From Atlantibacter sp032062175 (GTDB lineage: Bacteria > Pseudomonadota > Gammaproteobacteria > Enterobacterales > Enterobacteriaceae): a DNA stretch of 64,000 nt. Position 1 is the first letter of the stretch, and each line of letters opens with the position of its first letter. The notes under the pieces are model-generated. The model was given only the letters and a program-made list of their open reading frames with translations, ran no database searches and was not told the origin of the DNA. Location of the stretch: NCBI RefSeq assembly GCF_032062175.1, contig NZ_DAMBQK010000020.1, positions 27,516 to 91,515 on the forward strand. Direction: 5' to 3'. This document shows, one piece after another, positions 26,508 through 34,272 of this stretch. The translations under genes and the position numbers were made by a program.

Positions 26508-26789
26508 ATGGCCAAAGAACAAACGGACCGTACGACATTAGATCTGTTCTCGGACGAACGCCGCCCGGGCAGACCCAAAACTAACCCGCTGTCACGCGAT
26601 GAACAGTTGCGCATTAACAAGCGCAACCAGTTAAAGCGCGACAAAGTGCGCGGGCTCAAGCGCGTTGAGCTCAAACTGAACGTTGAAGCGGTTGACGCGC
26701 TCAACATGCTGGCAGAGGCCCGCAATATCAGCCGCAGCGAATTGATCGAAGATATTCTGCTGTCACAGCTCGCCGCCCTTAAGGACTGA
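26508..26789 (+). CDS. ybfE: Small ribbon-helix-helix-like protein YbfE
   Basis: 93-residue basic protein. The N-terminus reads MAKEQTDRTTLDLFSDERRPGRPKTNP, with an AT-hook-like GRPK. The C-terminal half (RVELKLNVEAVDALNMLAEA, then NISRSELIEDILL) has the beta-helix-helix pattern of ribbon-helix-helix (CopG/MetJ-type) DNA-binding proteins. E. coli ybfE is listed as LexA-regulated. No CTG-N10-CAG box was found upstream here. ATG 26508 is chosen by match to E. coli; the open frame from 26436 is noncoding in nature. fldA follows 149 bases later. Confidence 0.88.
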   Translation: MAKEQTDRTTLDLFSDERRPGRPKTNPLSRDEQLRINKRNQLKRDKVRGLKRVELKLNVEAVDALNMLAEARNISRSELIEDILLSQLAALKD

Positions 26790-26938
26790 GAGTTATCTAA
26801 AAACACGGCGCGATGTAGCAGACTGTGCACATGGCCGTGATAGAGATTTCCGCCAGCTTGTCTGTTCTGCTATGATTGCCCTATCTGTAGGCTTTTTGCC
26901 TCAACCATCTCATTAAGTTTCAAGAGGTTATTTTACTC

Positions 26939-27469
26939 ATGGCAATCGTAGGCATTTTCTTCGGCAGCGATACCGGCAACACTGAAAATATCGCAAAAAT
27001 GATTCAAAAACAGCTTGGTAAAGATGTTGCTGAAGTGCGTGATATTGCTAAAAGCAGCAAAGAAGACCTCGAAAGTTTTGATATTTTGCTGCTGGGCATC
27101 CCTACATGGTATTACGGCGAAGCGCAGTGCGACTGGGATGACTTCTTCCCGACCCTCGAAGAGATTGATTTCAACAATAAACTGGTTGCCCTGTTTGGTT
27201 GTGGCGACCAGGAAGACTATGCCGAATACTTCTGCGATGCCCTGGGCACCATGCGTGACATTATTGAACCGCGTGGCGCAACTATCGTTGGCCACTGGCC
27301 GACTGAAGGCTATCACTTTGAAGCTTCCAAAGGCCTGGCGGATGACGATCACTTCCTCGGTCTTGCCATCGACGAAGATCGCCAACCGGAACTCACCGCA
27401 GAACGCGTTGAAAAATGGGTGAAACAGGTTTCTGAAGAGCTGCACCTGCAGGACATCATCAACGCCTGA
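26939..27469 (+). CDS. fldA: Flavodoxin 1
   Basis: 176-residue FMN protein, an essential low-potential electron carrier for, among others, IspG/IspH, biotin synthase and pyruvate formate-lyase activation. The FMN phosphate loop is GSDTGNTEN (residues about 9-17). The isoalloxazine-side loops are PTWYYGEAQCDWDDF and GCGDQEDYAEYFCDA. The C-terminus is LHLQDIINA. It lies upstream of fur in the same direction, with its own weak terminator, and read-through into fur is known in E. coli. Confidence 0.97.
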   Translation: MAIVGIFFGSDTGNTENIAKMIQKQLGKDVAEVRDIAKSSKEDLESFDILLLGIPTWYYGEAQCDWDDFFPTLEEIDFNNKLVALFGCGDQEDYAEYFCDALGTMRDIIEPRGATIVGHWPTEGYHFEASKGLADDDHFLGLAIDEDRQPELTAERVEKWVKQVSEELHLQDIINA

Positions 27470-27478
27470 TTATTAAAG

Positions 27479-27504
27479 GCGCTAAGTCAATTAGCGTCTT
27501 TTTA
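27479..27504 (+). terminator. Terminator of fldA
   Basis: CGCTAA pairs with TTAGCG around GTCAA (27480-27496), followed by TCTTTTTAT. The stem is short, so read-through to fur is possible. Confidence 0.65.
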
Positions 27505-27686
27505 TCTTAATTGATAGGCAAAAGCGATAAAAATAATTGCTACAAATTTTTAACTTTTGCCTCCAGACCTGTACAATACACGCCTTACGCATCGGGTGAT
27601 TTTGCAACAAATGCAGGCAGCGCCACGATTTTGGGTATTTTTAAGCAAGGCAGTTGCAGTTTTCATTTAGCCATGGCAGTTCTATA

Positions 27687-27746
27687 ATGAAACGCATAAT
27701 GCCTTGCATCGATCTCTTGCTCCCTGAGGAGCGAATCGTTACGTAA
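27687..27746 (+). CDS. Upstream open frame of fur (uof-like)
   Basis: A 19-codon frame, MKRIMPCIDLLLPEERIVT, whose TAA (27744-27746) lies directly before the fur ribosome site AACAGGAC. In E. coli a 28-codon frame (uof) is coupled to fur, its stop overlaps the fur start, and RyhB lowers Fur by blocking it. Here the homologous frame that would end at fur's start is broken by a TGA, and this shifted frame takes its place, ending 15 bases before fur. Whether it is translated is an inference. Confidence 0.5.
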   Translation: MKRIMPCIDLLLPEERIVT

Positions 27747-27761
27747 CAGGACAAATTCCGC

Positions 27762-28214
27762 ATGACTGACAACAATACCGCATTGAAAAAGGCTGGCCTG
27801 AAAGTCACGCTTCCGAGGTTAAAAATCCTCGAAGTGTTGCAGGGGCCGGACAACCACCATGTCAGTGCGGAAGACTTATACAAACGCCTGATCGATATGG
27901 GTGAAGAGATTGGGTTAGCGACCGTTTACCGCGTTCTTAACCAGTTTGATGATGCCGGAATCGTCACACGCCATAATTTTGAAGGCGGCAAATCCGTTTT
28001 CGAGTTGACTCAGCAGCATCATCACGATCACCTCATTTGCCTGGACTGCGGTAAAGTGATCGAGTTTAGCGATGATTCAATCGAAGCGCGCCAGCGTGAA
28101 ATTGCCTCCCGTCACGGTATTCGCTTAACTAACCACAGCCTGTACCTGTATGGCCATTGCGCAGAAGGCGATTGCCGCGAAGACGAAAATGCGCATGAGA
28201 TTGCAGAAAAGTAA
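27762..28214 (+). CDS. fur: Ferric uptake regulator
   Basis: 150-residue iron-dependent repressor of iron uptake genes. The N-terminal winged helix (residues 1-82) contains GLATVYRVLNQFDDAGIV as the recognition segment. The metal-binding and dimer domain has QHHHDHLICLDCGK with Cys93 and Cys96, and GHCAEGDC with Cys133 and Cys138. Two residues longer than the E. coli protein at the C-terminus (ENAHEIAEK). The short frame just upstream may couple its translation. A strong terminator follows. Confidence 0.98.
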   Translation: MTDNNTALKKAGLKVTLPRLKILEVLQGPDNHHVSAEDLYKRLIDMGEEIGLATVYRVLNQFDDAGIVTRHNFEGGKSVFELTQQHHHDHLICLDCGKVIEFSDDSIEARQREIASRHGIRLTNHSLYLYGHCAEGDCREDENAHEIAEK

Positions 28215-28517
28215 TTTTTTCTAGAATCATGAATTCCAGTAAAAGCCGACTAATGTCGGCTTTTTTATTTCTGATGATTTAAAAAATAACAGGCATGGCT
28301 TGCTTAATAATGAAACCTTTAAGTAAATCCTGTAATGAATTAAATAATATGAATGATGTTTTAAGAATATATCAATAACCATACGAATCAGTAGGTTATG
28401 ATATATTGTGACGTCTTATTACCCGTCGGGCCTGTTTGTTGCGTTGCGGTTTAAAAATGCCATCACTTAAAATAGTGAGTAACATCGCATCCGATAAAAT
28501 AAATCTGGTTAATCGCA
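28215..28517. other. AT-rich region upstream of the regulator at 28518
   Basis: About 300 bases holding the fur terminator and then a very AT-rich stretch (28270-28420) unlike the GC-rich surroundings. It should contain the promoter of the gene at 28518. No specific element is resolved. Confidence 0.5.
28241..28267 (+). terminator. Terminator of fur
   Basis: AAAAGCCGAC (28241-28250) pairs with GTCGGCTTTT (28255-28264) around TAAT, followed by more T. Classic intrinsic terminator. Confidence 0.9.
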
Positions 28518-29132
28518 ATGACATTACCGCAGAAACCCCTCTCTGAATTATATCGCTTAACGGATTTATTCACTGACTATAACAAACTTACGCGTGTTGA
28601 AAGATATACCTTAATACCCGTAAGACCCCATACCGTTACGCTGATTCATGGTGGGCAGTTTTCTATCATTCGCAGCAGCGATAGATTATTATTCGAAAAA
28701 CAAACTGCACCAGCGCTGTATGGGCTAACCGGTAATGCCCGAAATCTGGCCTATCTGCGCATTTATGCTGATACGCAATGCCATTTCCAATTAGTGCCTC
28801 TGGACATTTTCATGCAGCGGCTTGACGATAATCATTCGCTGCACTTAATACCGGCAATTTTATCGTGGTATATAGAAAGCTTACTTTATCGGGATGAGAT
28901 GATGATGGGGCGAAATAGTTATCAAATGATAAAGGGGAATCTCCTCCATCTTAATCAATTAGATGAGTTTATGCGGTCAAAAATCAATGTTGCGGATTTC
29001 ATCGTCAAACGAACCAATTTATCCCGCAGCATCGTCATGAAAGTTTTGTCCGCGATGCGCGCTAAAAATCATATTGATGTTAAAAGAGGCAAATTGCTGA
29101 CGATCAATCAACTGCCTGAAAAACTCAGTTGA
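28518..29132 (+). CDS. Helix-turn-helix regulator of the YaiV/IprA type
   Basis: 204 residues. The N-terminal two thirds resemble a cyclic-nucleotide-binding-like sensor fold (VTLIHGGQFSIIRSSDRLL, then LRIYADTQCHFQLVP) without recognisable ligand residues. The C-terminus (about 150-200) is a winged helix: INVADFIVKRTNLSRSIVMK, then VLSAMRAKNHIDVKRGKLL. This layout fits the YaiV/IprA group of enterobacterial regulators, though membership is from memory. Its codons are much more AT-rich than those of neighbours. In E. coli the chitoporin genes chiPQ occupy this fur-glnS interval. Target and signal unknown. Confidence 0.75.
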   Translation: MTLPQKPLSELYRLTDLFTDYNKLTRVERYTLIPVRPHTVTLIHGGQFSIIRSSDRLLFEKQTAPALYGLTGNARNLAYLRIYADTQCHFQLVPLDIFMQRLDDNHSLHLIPAILSWYIESLLYRDEMMMGRNSYQMIKGNLLHLNQLDEFMRSKINVADFIVKRTNLSRSIVMKVLSAMRAKNHIDVKRGKLLTINQLPEKLS

Positions 29133-29203
29133 TGCGAGAGGCCATTCATCGCAACCTAAGACGTTCTCCGGGCCTTTCTCTTTTCATTTAAGAAGCTTCG
29201 CGC

Positions 29204-29232
29204 AAAAAAACGCCGCATTACGCGGCGTTTTA
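29204..29232 (-). terminator. Terminator of glnS
   Basis: AAAACGCCGC (29207-29216) pairs with GCGGCGTTTT (29222-29231) around a five-base loop, and on the minus strand runs into seven T. It may also stop the forward gene at 28518. Confidence 0.88.
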
Positions 29233-29243
29233 GCAATGAAATC

Positions 29244-30911
29244 TTATTCCCCGATTTTCGCCCAGGTATCGCGTAACCCTACCGTACGGTTGAACACCAG
29301 ATGTCCAGGTTTGGAATATTTGCTGTCGAGGCAGAAATAACCTTCACGCTCGAATTGCAGCGCGTTGCCCATTTCCGCATCCTGGAGGCTCGGCTCGCCA
29401 AAACCCTGCTTGATCACCAGCGACTCTGGATTGATAGTCGACAGGAAATCTTCTGCCGCGCCGGGATTTGCCACGCTAAACAGACGATCGTACAGGCGGA
29501 TTTCAATCGGTAACGCATGGCTGGCACTCACCCAGTGGATCACGCCTTTCACTTTGCGGCCGTCCGCCGGGTCTTTGCTCAGGGTTTCTGCGTCGTAGCT
29601 ACAGAAGATAGTGGTGATGTTGCCTTCCGCGTCTTTTTCTACACGCTCAGCTTTAATCACATAGGCATTACGCAGGCGGACTTCTTTACCCAGCACCAGG
29701 CGCTTGTATTGCTTGTTAGCCTCTTCGCGGAAGTCGGCGCGGTCGATCCACACTTCGCCGCTGAACGGCACTTCACGGCTCCCCATCTCCGGTTTGTTCG
29801 GGTGGTTTGGCATCGTGACCCTTTCGCTCTGGCCCTGCGGATAGTTCTCGATCACCAGTTTCACCGGGTCGATAACCGCCATGGCACGCGGCGCGTTCTC
29901 GTTGAGATCTTCACGGATGCAGGCTTCCAGCGCAGCCATTTCTACCGTGTTGTCTTGCTTAGTCACGCCGATGCGTTTGCAGAACTCACGGATAGAGGCA
30001 GCGGTATAACCGCGACGACGCAGACCTGAAATGGTCGGCATACGCGGGTCGTCCCAGCCTTCAACGATCTTTTCCGTCACCAGCAGGTTGAGTTTGCGTT
30101 TTGACATAATCGCATACTCAAGATTCAGACGAGAGAATTCATACTGACGTGGATGAACCGGAATGGTGATGTTATCCAGCACCCAGTCATACAGACGGCG
30201 GTTATCCTGGAATTCCAGGGTACAGAGTGAATGGGTAATGCCTTCCAGCGCATCGGAGATGCAATGGGTAAAGTCGTACATCGGATAGATGCACCACTTG
30301 CTGCCGGTCTGGTGATGATCGGCGAATTTAATGCGGTAAATCACCGGGTCGCGCATCACGATAAACGGCGACGCCATGTCGATTTTCGCACGCAGGCAGG
30401 CTTTGCCTTCTTCGAAACCGCCGGTACGCATTTTTTCGAACAGCGCGAGGTTTTCTTCTACACTGCGATCGCGGTATGGGCTGTTTTTACCCGGTTGAGT
30501 CAGGGTGCCACGGTATTCGCGAATTTGCTCCGGCGAAAGTTCGTCAACATAGGCCAGGCCTTTGTTGATCAGCTCAACGGCATATTGATGCAGCGCATCG
30601 AAGTAGTCAGAAGAATAACGCACGTCTCCTGACCACTGGAAACCTAACCACTGGACGTCGTTTTTGATGGAATCAACGTATTCGATATCTTCTTTTACCG
30701 GGTTAGTGTCATCGAAACGCAGATTGCACTGGCCCTGATAATCTTTGGCGATGCCAAAGTTCAGGCAGATCGATTTTGCATGGCCGATATGCAAATAACC
30801 GTTCGGCTCAGGCGGGAAACGGGTATAAACAGTCGAGTGTTTTCCACTGGCCAAATCTTCATCAATGATTTGGCGAATAAAATTAGTCGGGCGGGCTTCA
30901 GCCTCACTCAT
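29244..30911 (-). CDS. glnS: Glutaminyl-tRNA synthetase
   Basis: 555-residue class I synthetase that charges tRNA-Gln. Its HIGH-type motif is PPEPNGYLHIGHAKS and its KMSKS-type motif is IMSKRKLNLL. VEGWDDPRMPTISGLRRRGY and the C-terminal anticodon-binding beta-barrels (from about residue 340) are all present. The start MSEAEARPTNFIRQ at 30911 is chosen by match to E. coli; an extra eight codons to 30935 lack support. It is unrelated in regulation to nagE, which ends 176 bases upstream. The tRNA-Gln genes it serves lie about 9 kb away in this window. Confidence 0.98.
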   Translation of the reverse strand: MSEAEARPTNFIRQIIDEDLASGKHSTVYTRFPPEPNGYLHIGHAKSICLNFGIAKDYQGQCNLRFDDTNPVKEDIEYVDSIKNDVQWLGFQWSGDVRYSSDYFDALHQYAVELINKGLAYVDELSPEQIREYRGTLTQPGKNSPYRDRSVEENLALFEKMRTGGFEEGKACLRAKIDMASPFIVMRDPVIYRIKFADHHQTGSKWCIYPMYDFTHCISDALEGITHSLCTLEFQDNRRLYDWVLDNITIPVHPRQYEFSRLNLEYAIMSKRKLNLLVTEKIVEGWDDPRMPTISGLRRRGYTAASIREFCKRIGVTKQDNTVEMAALEACIREDLNENAPRAMAVIDPVKLVIENYPQGQSERVTMPNHPNKPEMGSREVPFSGEVWIDRADFREEANKQYKRLVLGKEVRLRNAYVIKAERVEKDAEGNITTIFCSYDAETLSKDPADGRKVKGVIHWVSASHALPIEIRLYDRLFSVANPGAAEDFLSTINPESLVIKQGFGEPSLQDAEMGNALQFEREGYFCLDSKYSKPGHLVFNRTVGLRDTWAKIGE

Positions 30912-31029
30912 CGCGCATTCCTCAAAGCTTCGCAAAATAGATAACGGTGAATGATCTTATAACCTAAGACGGGACACAACCATTAGTTGCACAAAAACAC
31001 AATAACCGCTGCGTTCTGGCGATTTTCCA

Positions 31030-31063
31030 TAAAAAAAGCGGCGGAATTCTCTTCCGCCGCTTA
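31030..31063 (-). terminator. Terminator of nagE
   Basis: AAGCGGCGGA (31036-31045) pairs with TCCGCCGCTT (31053-31062) around seven bases. On the minus strand it ends in seven T. It starts about 25 bases past the nagE stop. Confidence 0.9.
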
Positions 31064-31087
31064 AGGCAACCTCTTACTCAGGAGCGA

Positions 31088-33124
31088 TTATTTGCCTTTA
31101 ATCTCATACAGTGGGGTTTGACCGGCAATGACCTGACCTTGCGCCTTAATGACCAGGCCGCTGAAGTCGTCGATGTTGCTGCAAACCACCGGGCTAATCA
31201 TGGAGCGCGCATTGGCGTTCAGGAAATCCAGATCCATTTCCAGCACCGGTTGGCCCGCCGTCACTTCAGCACCCTCTTCCACCAGGCGGCTAAAGCCCTG
31301 GCCGTTCAACGCCACCGTATCGATACCCATATGGACAACGATTTCAGCGCCGTTTTCGGTTTCCAGGCAGAACGCGTGGTTGGTGTTGAAGATCTTAACG
31401 ATGGTGCCCGCAGCTGGCGCAACCACGGTTTTTGCCGTCGGTTTAATCGCCACGCCATCACCCACCGCTTTGCTGGCGAAGGCTTCGTCCGGCACATCGT
31501 CGAGCGCAACCACATCACCGGTCACCGGCGCAACCAGCGTTGCGATAGTGGAGGTGGTATTCGGGGTGGCCTGCGGCTTCGCCGTTTGAACCGGTGCGGC
31601 AACCGGCGCGGTTTCGCCCGTAGCCGGTGTGGCGGCAGGTACGTTGCCAACAGTTTTCATCGCATCGGCGATTTTTTCCGCCATAAAGCCAACGATAATC
31701 TGCACACCGGTTTTATTGAGACGGATAACGCCCGTTGCGCCAAGGCGTTTCGCCAGGGCTTCGTTAACGCGGGAGGAATCTTTCACCGACAGACGCAGAC
31801 GGGTGATACAGGCGTCAATCCCGGTCAGGTTGTCTGAACCGCCGACTGCCGCCACGTACTGACGCGCCAGGCCGGTAACATCCTGCTCTTTGGTACCGCT
31901 TACGTTCATATCCTGACCATCCGCTTCGCTACCGGCAACAGCCAGTTCACGACCCGGGGTCATCAGATTGAATTTGGTGATAACCAGACGGAACACCACA
32001 TAGTAGATAACGAAGAAGACCAGGCCCTGAGCGATCAGCATGTACCATTGCGTCGCCAGCGGGTTACGGGTAGACAACACCATATCCACCAGACCGGCGC
32101 TGAAGCCGAAACCGGCAATCCAGTGCATGCTGGCCGCGATGAAGACAGAAATACCGGTCAAAATGGCGTGGATCACATACAGCACCGGCGCAACGAACAT
32201 GAAGGAGAATTCCAGCGGTTCGGTGATACCGGTGAAGAAGGCGGCAAACGCGCCTGCCATCATGATACCCAGTACTTTGGCTTTGTTTTCCGGACGTGCG
32301 CAGTGGTAAATCGCCAGCGCCGCGCCAGGCAGACCAAACATCATGATGGGGAAGAAGCCCGCCTGATAACGACCCGTGATGCCCACAATGCCTTTACCGG
32401 ATTCGATAGACTGTGCGCCGCCCAGGAAGTTAGGAATATCGTTGATGCCCGCCACGTCGAACCAGAACACGGAGTTCAGCGCGTGGTGCAGGCCGACCGG
32501 AATCAGCAGACGGTTGAAGAAGGCGTAAACGCCCGCGCCTACGGAGCCCAGTTTCTGGATGTGTTCGCCGAAAGTCACCAGACCGTCGAAAATCATTGGC
32601 CAGATGTACATCAGGATGAACGCCACTACAATCATCACGAAAGAGGTGAGGATCGGTACCAGACGACGACCGCTGAAGAACGACAGCGCTTTCGGCAACT
32701 CAACGCCGCTGAAGCGGTTGTACAATTCCGCAGAGATAATACCGACCAGAATACCGACGAACTGGTTGTTGATTTTACCGAACGCCGCCGGAACCTGGTC
32801 GGCAGGGATTTTTTGAATCATCGACACCGCTGCCGGCGAGCAGAGGGTCGTTAACACTAAGAAGCCGACAAAACCAGTGAGCGCCGCCGCACCGTCTTTG
32901 TCTTTAGACATCCCGTACGCCACACCGATAGCGAACAGGACGGACATGTTATCAATAATGGCAGCACCGGACTTTATGAAGAATGCCGCAAGCGCGTTAT
33001 CTCCACCCCAGCCAACCGGGTCAATCCAGTAACCTACCCCCATCAGAATTGCTGCTGCAGGCAGGGTAGCAACCGGCACCATCAGCGCCCGGCCTACTCG
33101 TTGCAAATAACCTAGAATACTCAC
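31088..33124 (-). CDS. nagE: N-acetylglucosamine PTS transporter, EIICBA
   Basis: 678-residue PTS permease that imports N-acetylglucosamine and phosphorylates it at C6. EIIC membrane domain: residues about 1-370 (MSILGYLQRVGRALMVPVATLP onward, with GITEPLEFSFMF). EIIB has its phospho-Cys in GIDACITRLRLSVKDSSRV. EIIA has its phospho-His in VVHMGIDTVALNG. The protein is about 30 residues longer than E. coli NagE, the extra being an Ala/Pro/Thr-rich linker between EIIB and EIIA. It is divergent from nagBACD, with NagC and CRP sites between. Confidence 0.97.
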   Translation of the reverse strand: MSILGYLQRVGRALMVPVATLPAAAILMGVGYWIDPVGWGGDNALAAFFIKSGAAIIDNMSVLFAIGVAYGMSKDKDGAAALTGFVGFLVLTTLCSPAAVSMIQKIPADQVPAAFGKINNQFVGILVGIISAELYNRFSGVELPKALSFFSGRRLVPILTSFVMIVVAFILMYIWPMIFDGLVTFGEHIQKLGSVGAGVYAFFNRLLIPVGLHHALNSVFWFDVAGINDIPNFLGGAQSIESGKGIVGITGRYQAGFFPIMMFGLPGAALAIYHCARPENKAKVLGIMMAGAFAAFFTGITEPLEFSFMFVAPVLYVIHAILTGISVFIAASMHWIAGFGFSAGLVDMVLSTRNPLATQWYMLIAQGLVFFVIYYVVFRLVITKFNLMTPGRELAVAGSEADGQDMNVSGTKEQDVTGLARQYVAAVGGSDNLTGIDACITRLRLSVKDSSRVNEALAKRLGATGVIRLNKTGVQIIVGFMAEKIADAMKTVGNVPAATPATGETAPVAAPVQTAKPQATPNTTSTIATLVAPVTGDVVALDDVPDEAFASKAVGDGVAIKPTAKTVVAPAAGTIVKIFNTNHAFCLETENGAEIVVHMGIDTVALNGQGFSRLVEEGAEVTAGQPVLEMDLDFLNANARSMISPVVCSNIDDFSGLVIKAQGQVIAGQTPLYEIKGK

Positions 33125-33235
33125 TTTATCCCCCTATGAGACCTGATAAGGCTCTTTCAAAGCCGTTTTTTTATTGTGTAACCAACCTTGAAAAATGCGG
33201 TGACGTTGCGCATCACACCGGAAGTGTGTGAAAAA

Positions 33236-33256
33236 TTAATTCGTATCGCAAATTAA
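33236..33256. promoter_or_regulatory. NagC operator at nagE
   Basis: Palindrome TTAATT (33236-33241), nine bases, AATTAA (33251-33256), just upstream of nagE. It fits the AT-flanked NagC site known at this place in E. coli. A second site lies near nagB, which would allow the repression loop described for E. coli. Confidence 0.75.
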
Positions 33257-33268
33257 ACGCGCATTTTT

Positions 33269-33284
33269 TGTGAGTTTTATCACC
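33269..33284. promoter_or_regulatory. CRP-cAMP site between nagE and nagB
   Basis: TGTGA (33269-33273), six bases, TCACC (33280-33284). One base from the ideal TGTGA-N6-TCACA. It lies between the two NagC-like sites, as in E. coli, and would activate both divergent promoters. Confidence 0.75.
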
Positions 33285-33328
33285 AAATATCGCTATACCC
33301 TCCCCATTTCACTGGCTAACTCCCAAAA

Positions 33329-33351
33329 CTTATTTTATGATTCAAAAAATC
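33329..33351. promoter_or_regulatory. Second NagC-like site, at nagB
   Basis: TTATTTT (33330-33336) faces AAAAAAT (33344-33350) across ATGATTC. It is a less perfect match than the nagE site but is at the right place, about 100 bases before nagB and about 95 from the first site. Confidence 0.5.
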
Positions 33352-33448
33352 AAGGCGGAATGCTTCCAGCGAGCAGTATAAATGGATCCGTTTTAAACTA
33401 AATGTATGTTCCGCCCGTCTGTTTTAAATTAACTAACTGAGGTGAATG

Positions 33449-34249
33449 ATGAGACTGATTCCCCTGGCAACGGCTCAGCAGGTCGGTAAATGGGCAGCAC
33501 GCCATATTGTGAACCGCATTAATGCGTTCAAACCGACTGCGGATCGCCCTTTCGTGCTGGGTCTGCCGACCGGTGGTACCCCGCTGGAAGCGTACAAAGC
33601 GCTGGTTGAGATGCATAAAGCGGGCCAGGTTAGCTTCAAACACGTAGTCACCTTTAACATGGATGAATACGTCGGCCTGCCGAAAGAACATCCAGAAAGC
33701 TATCACAGCTTCATGCACCGCAATTTCTTCGATCACGTTGATATCCCAGCAGAAAACATCAATTTACTGGATGGCAACGCGCCGGATATTGACGCAGAAT
33801 GCCGCCAGTATGAAGAGAAAATTCGCGCCTACGGTAAAATTCACCTGTTTATGGGCGGCGTAGGCAATGACGGACACATCGCGTTTAACGAACCCGCATC
33901 GTCGCTGGCTTCCCGCACCCGTATTAAAACCCTGACCCATGACACCCGCGTGGCGAACTCCCGTTTCTTTGACGGCGACGTGAACCAGGTGCCGAAATAT
34001 GCCCTGACCGTGGGCGTTGGCACCCTGCTGGATGCTGAAGAAGTAATGATTCTGGTGCTCGGCCATGTGAAAGCGCAGGCGCTACAGGCGGCAGTTGAAG
34101 GCAACGTGAACCATATGTGGACCATTAGCTGCCTACAGTTGCATCCGAAAGCTGTGATTGTTTGCGATGAGCCGTCTACCATGGAGCTCAAAGTGAAGAC
34201 GCTGAGATACTTCACCGAACTCGAAGCAGAAAATATTAAAGGTCTTTAA
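33449..34249 (+). CDS. nagB: Glucosamine-6-phosphate deaminase
   Basis: 266-residue enzyme that turns glucosamine 6-phosphate into fructose 6-phosphate and ammonia, the last step of amino-sugar use. It is allosterically activated by GlcNAc-6-phosphate in E. coli. Active-site segments FNMDEYVGLP (Asp72) and GVGNDGHIAFNEP (His143, Glu148) are intact. Two ATG codons stand side by side; the second, 33449, is chosen because GAGGTG then has a workable spacing and the length equals E. coli NagB. nagA follows after 23 bases. Confidence 0.98.
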   Translation: MRLIPLATAQQVGKWAARHIVNRINAFKPTADRPFVLGLPTGGTPLEAYKALVEMHKAGQVSFKHVVTFNMDEYVGLPKEHPESYHSFMHRNFFDHVDIPAENINLLDGNAPDIDAECRQYEEKIRAYGKIHLFMGGVGNDGHIAFNEPASSLASRTRIKTLTHDTRVANSRFFDGDVNQVPKYALTVGVGTLLDAEEVMILVLGHVKAQALQAAVEGNVNHMWTISCLQLHPKAVIVCDEPSTMELKVKTLRYFTELEAENIKGL

Positions 34250-34272
34250 GTCAGTATTTACCGGGGGTCACT

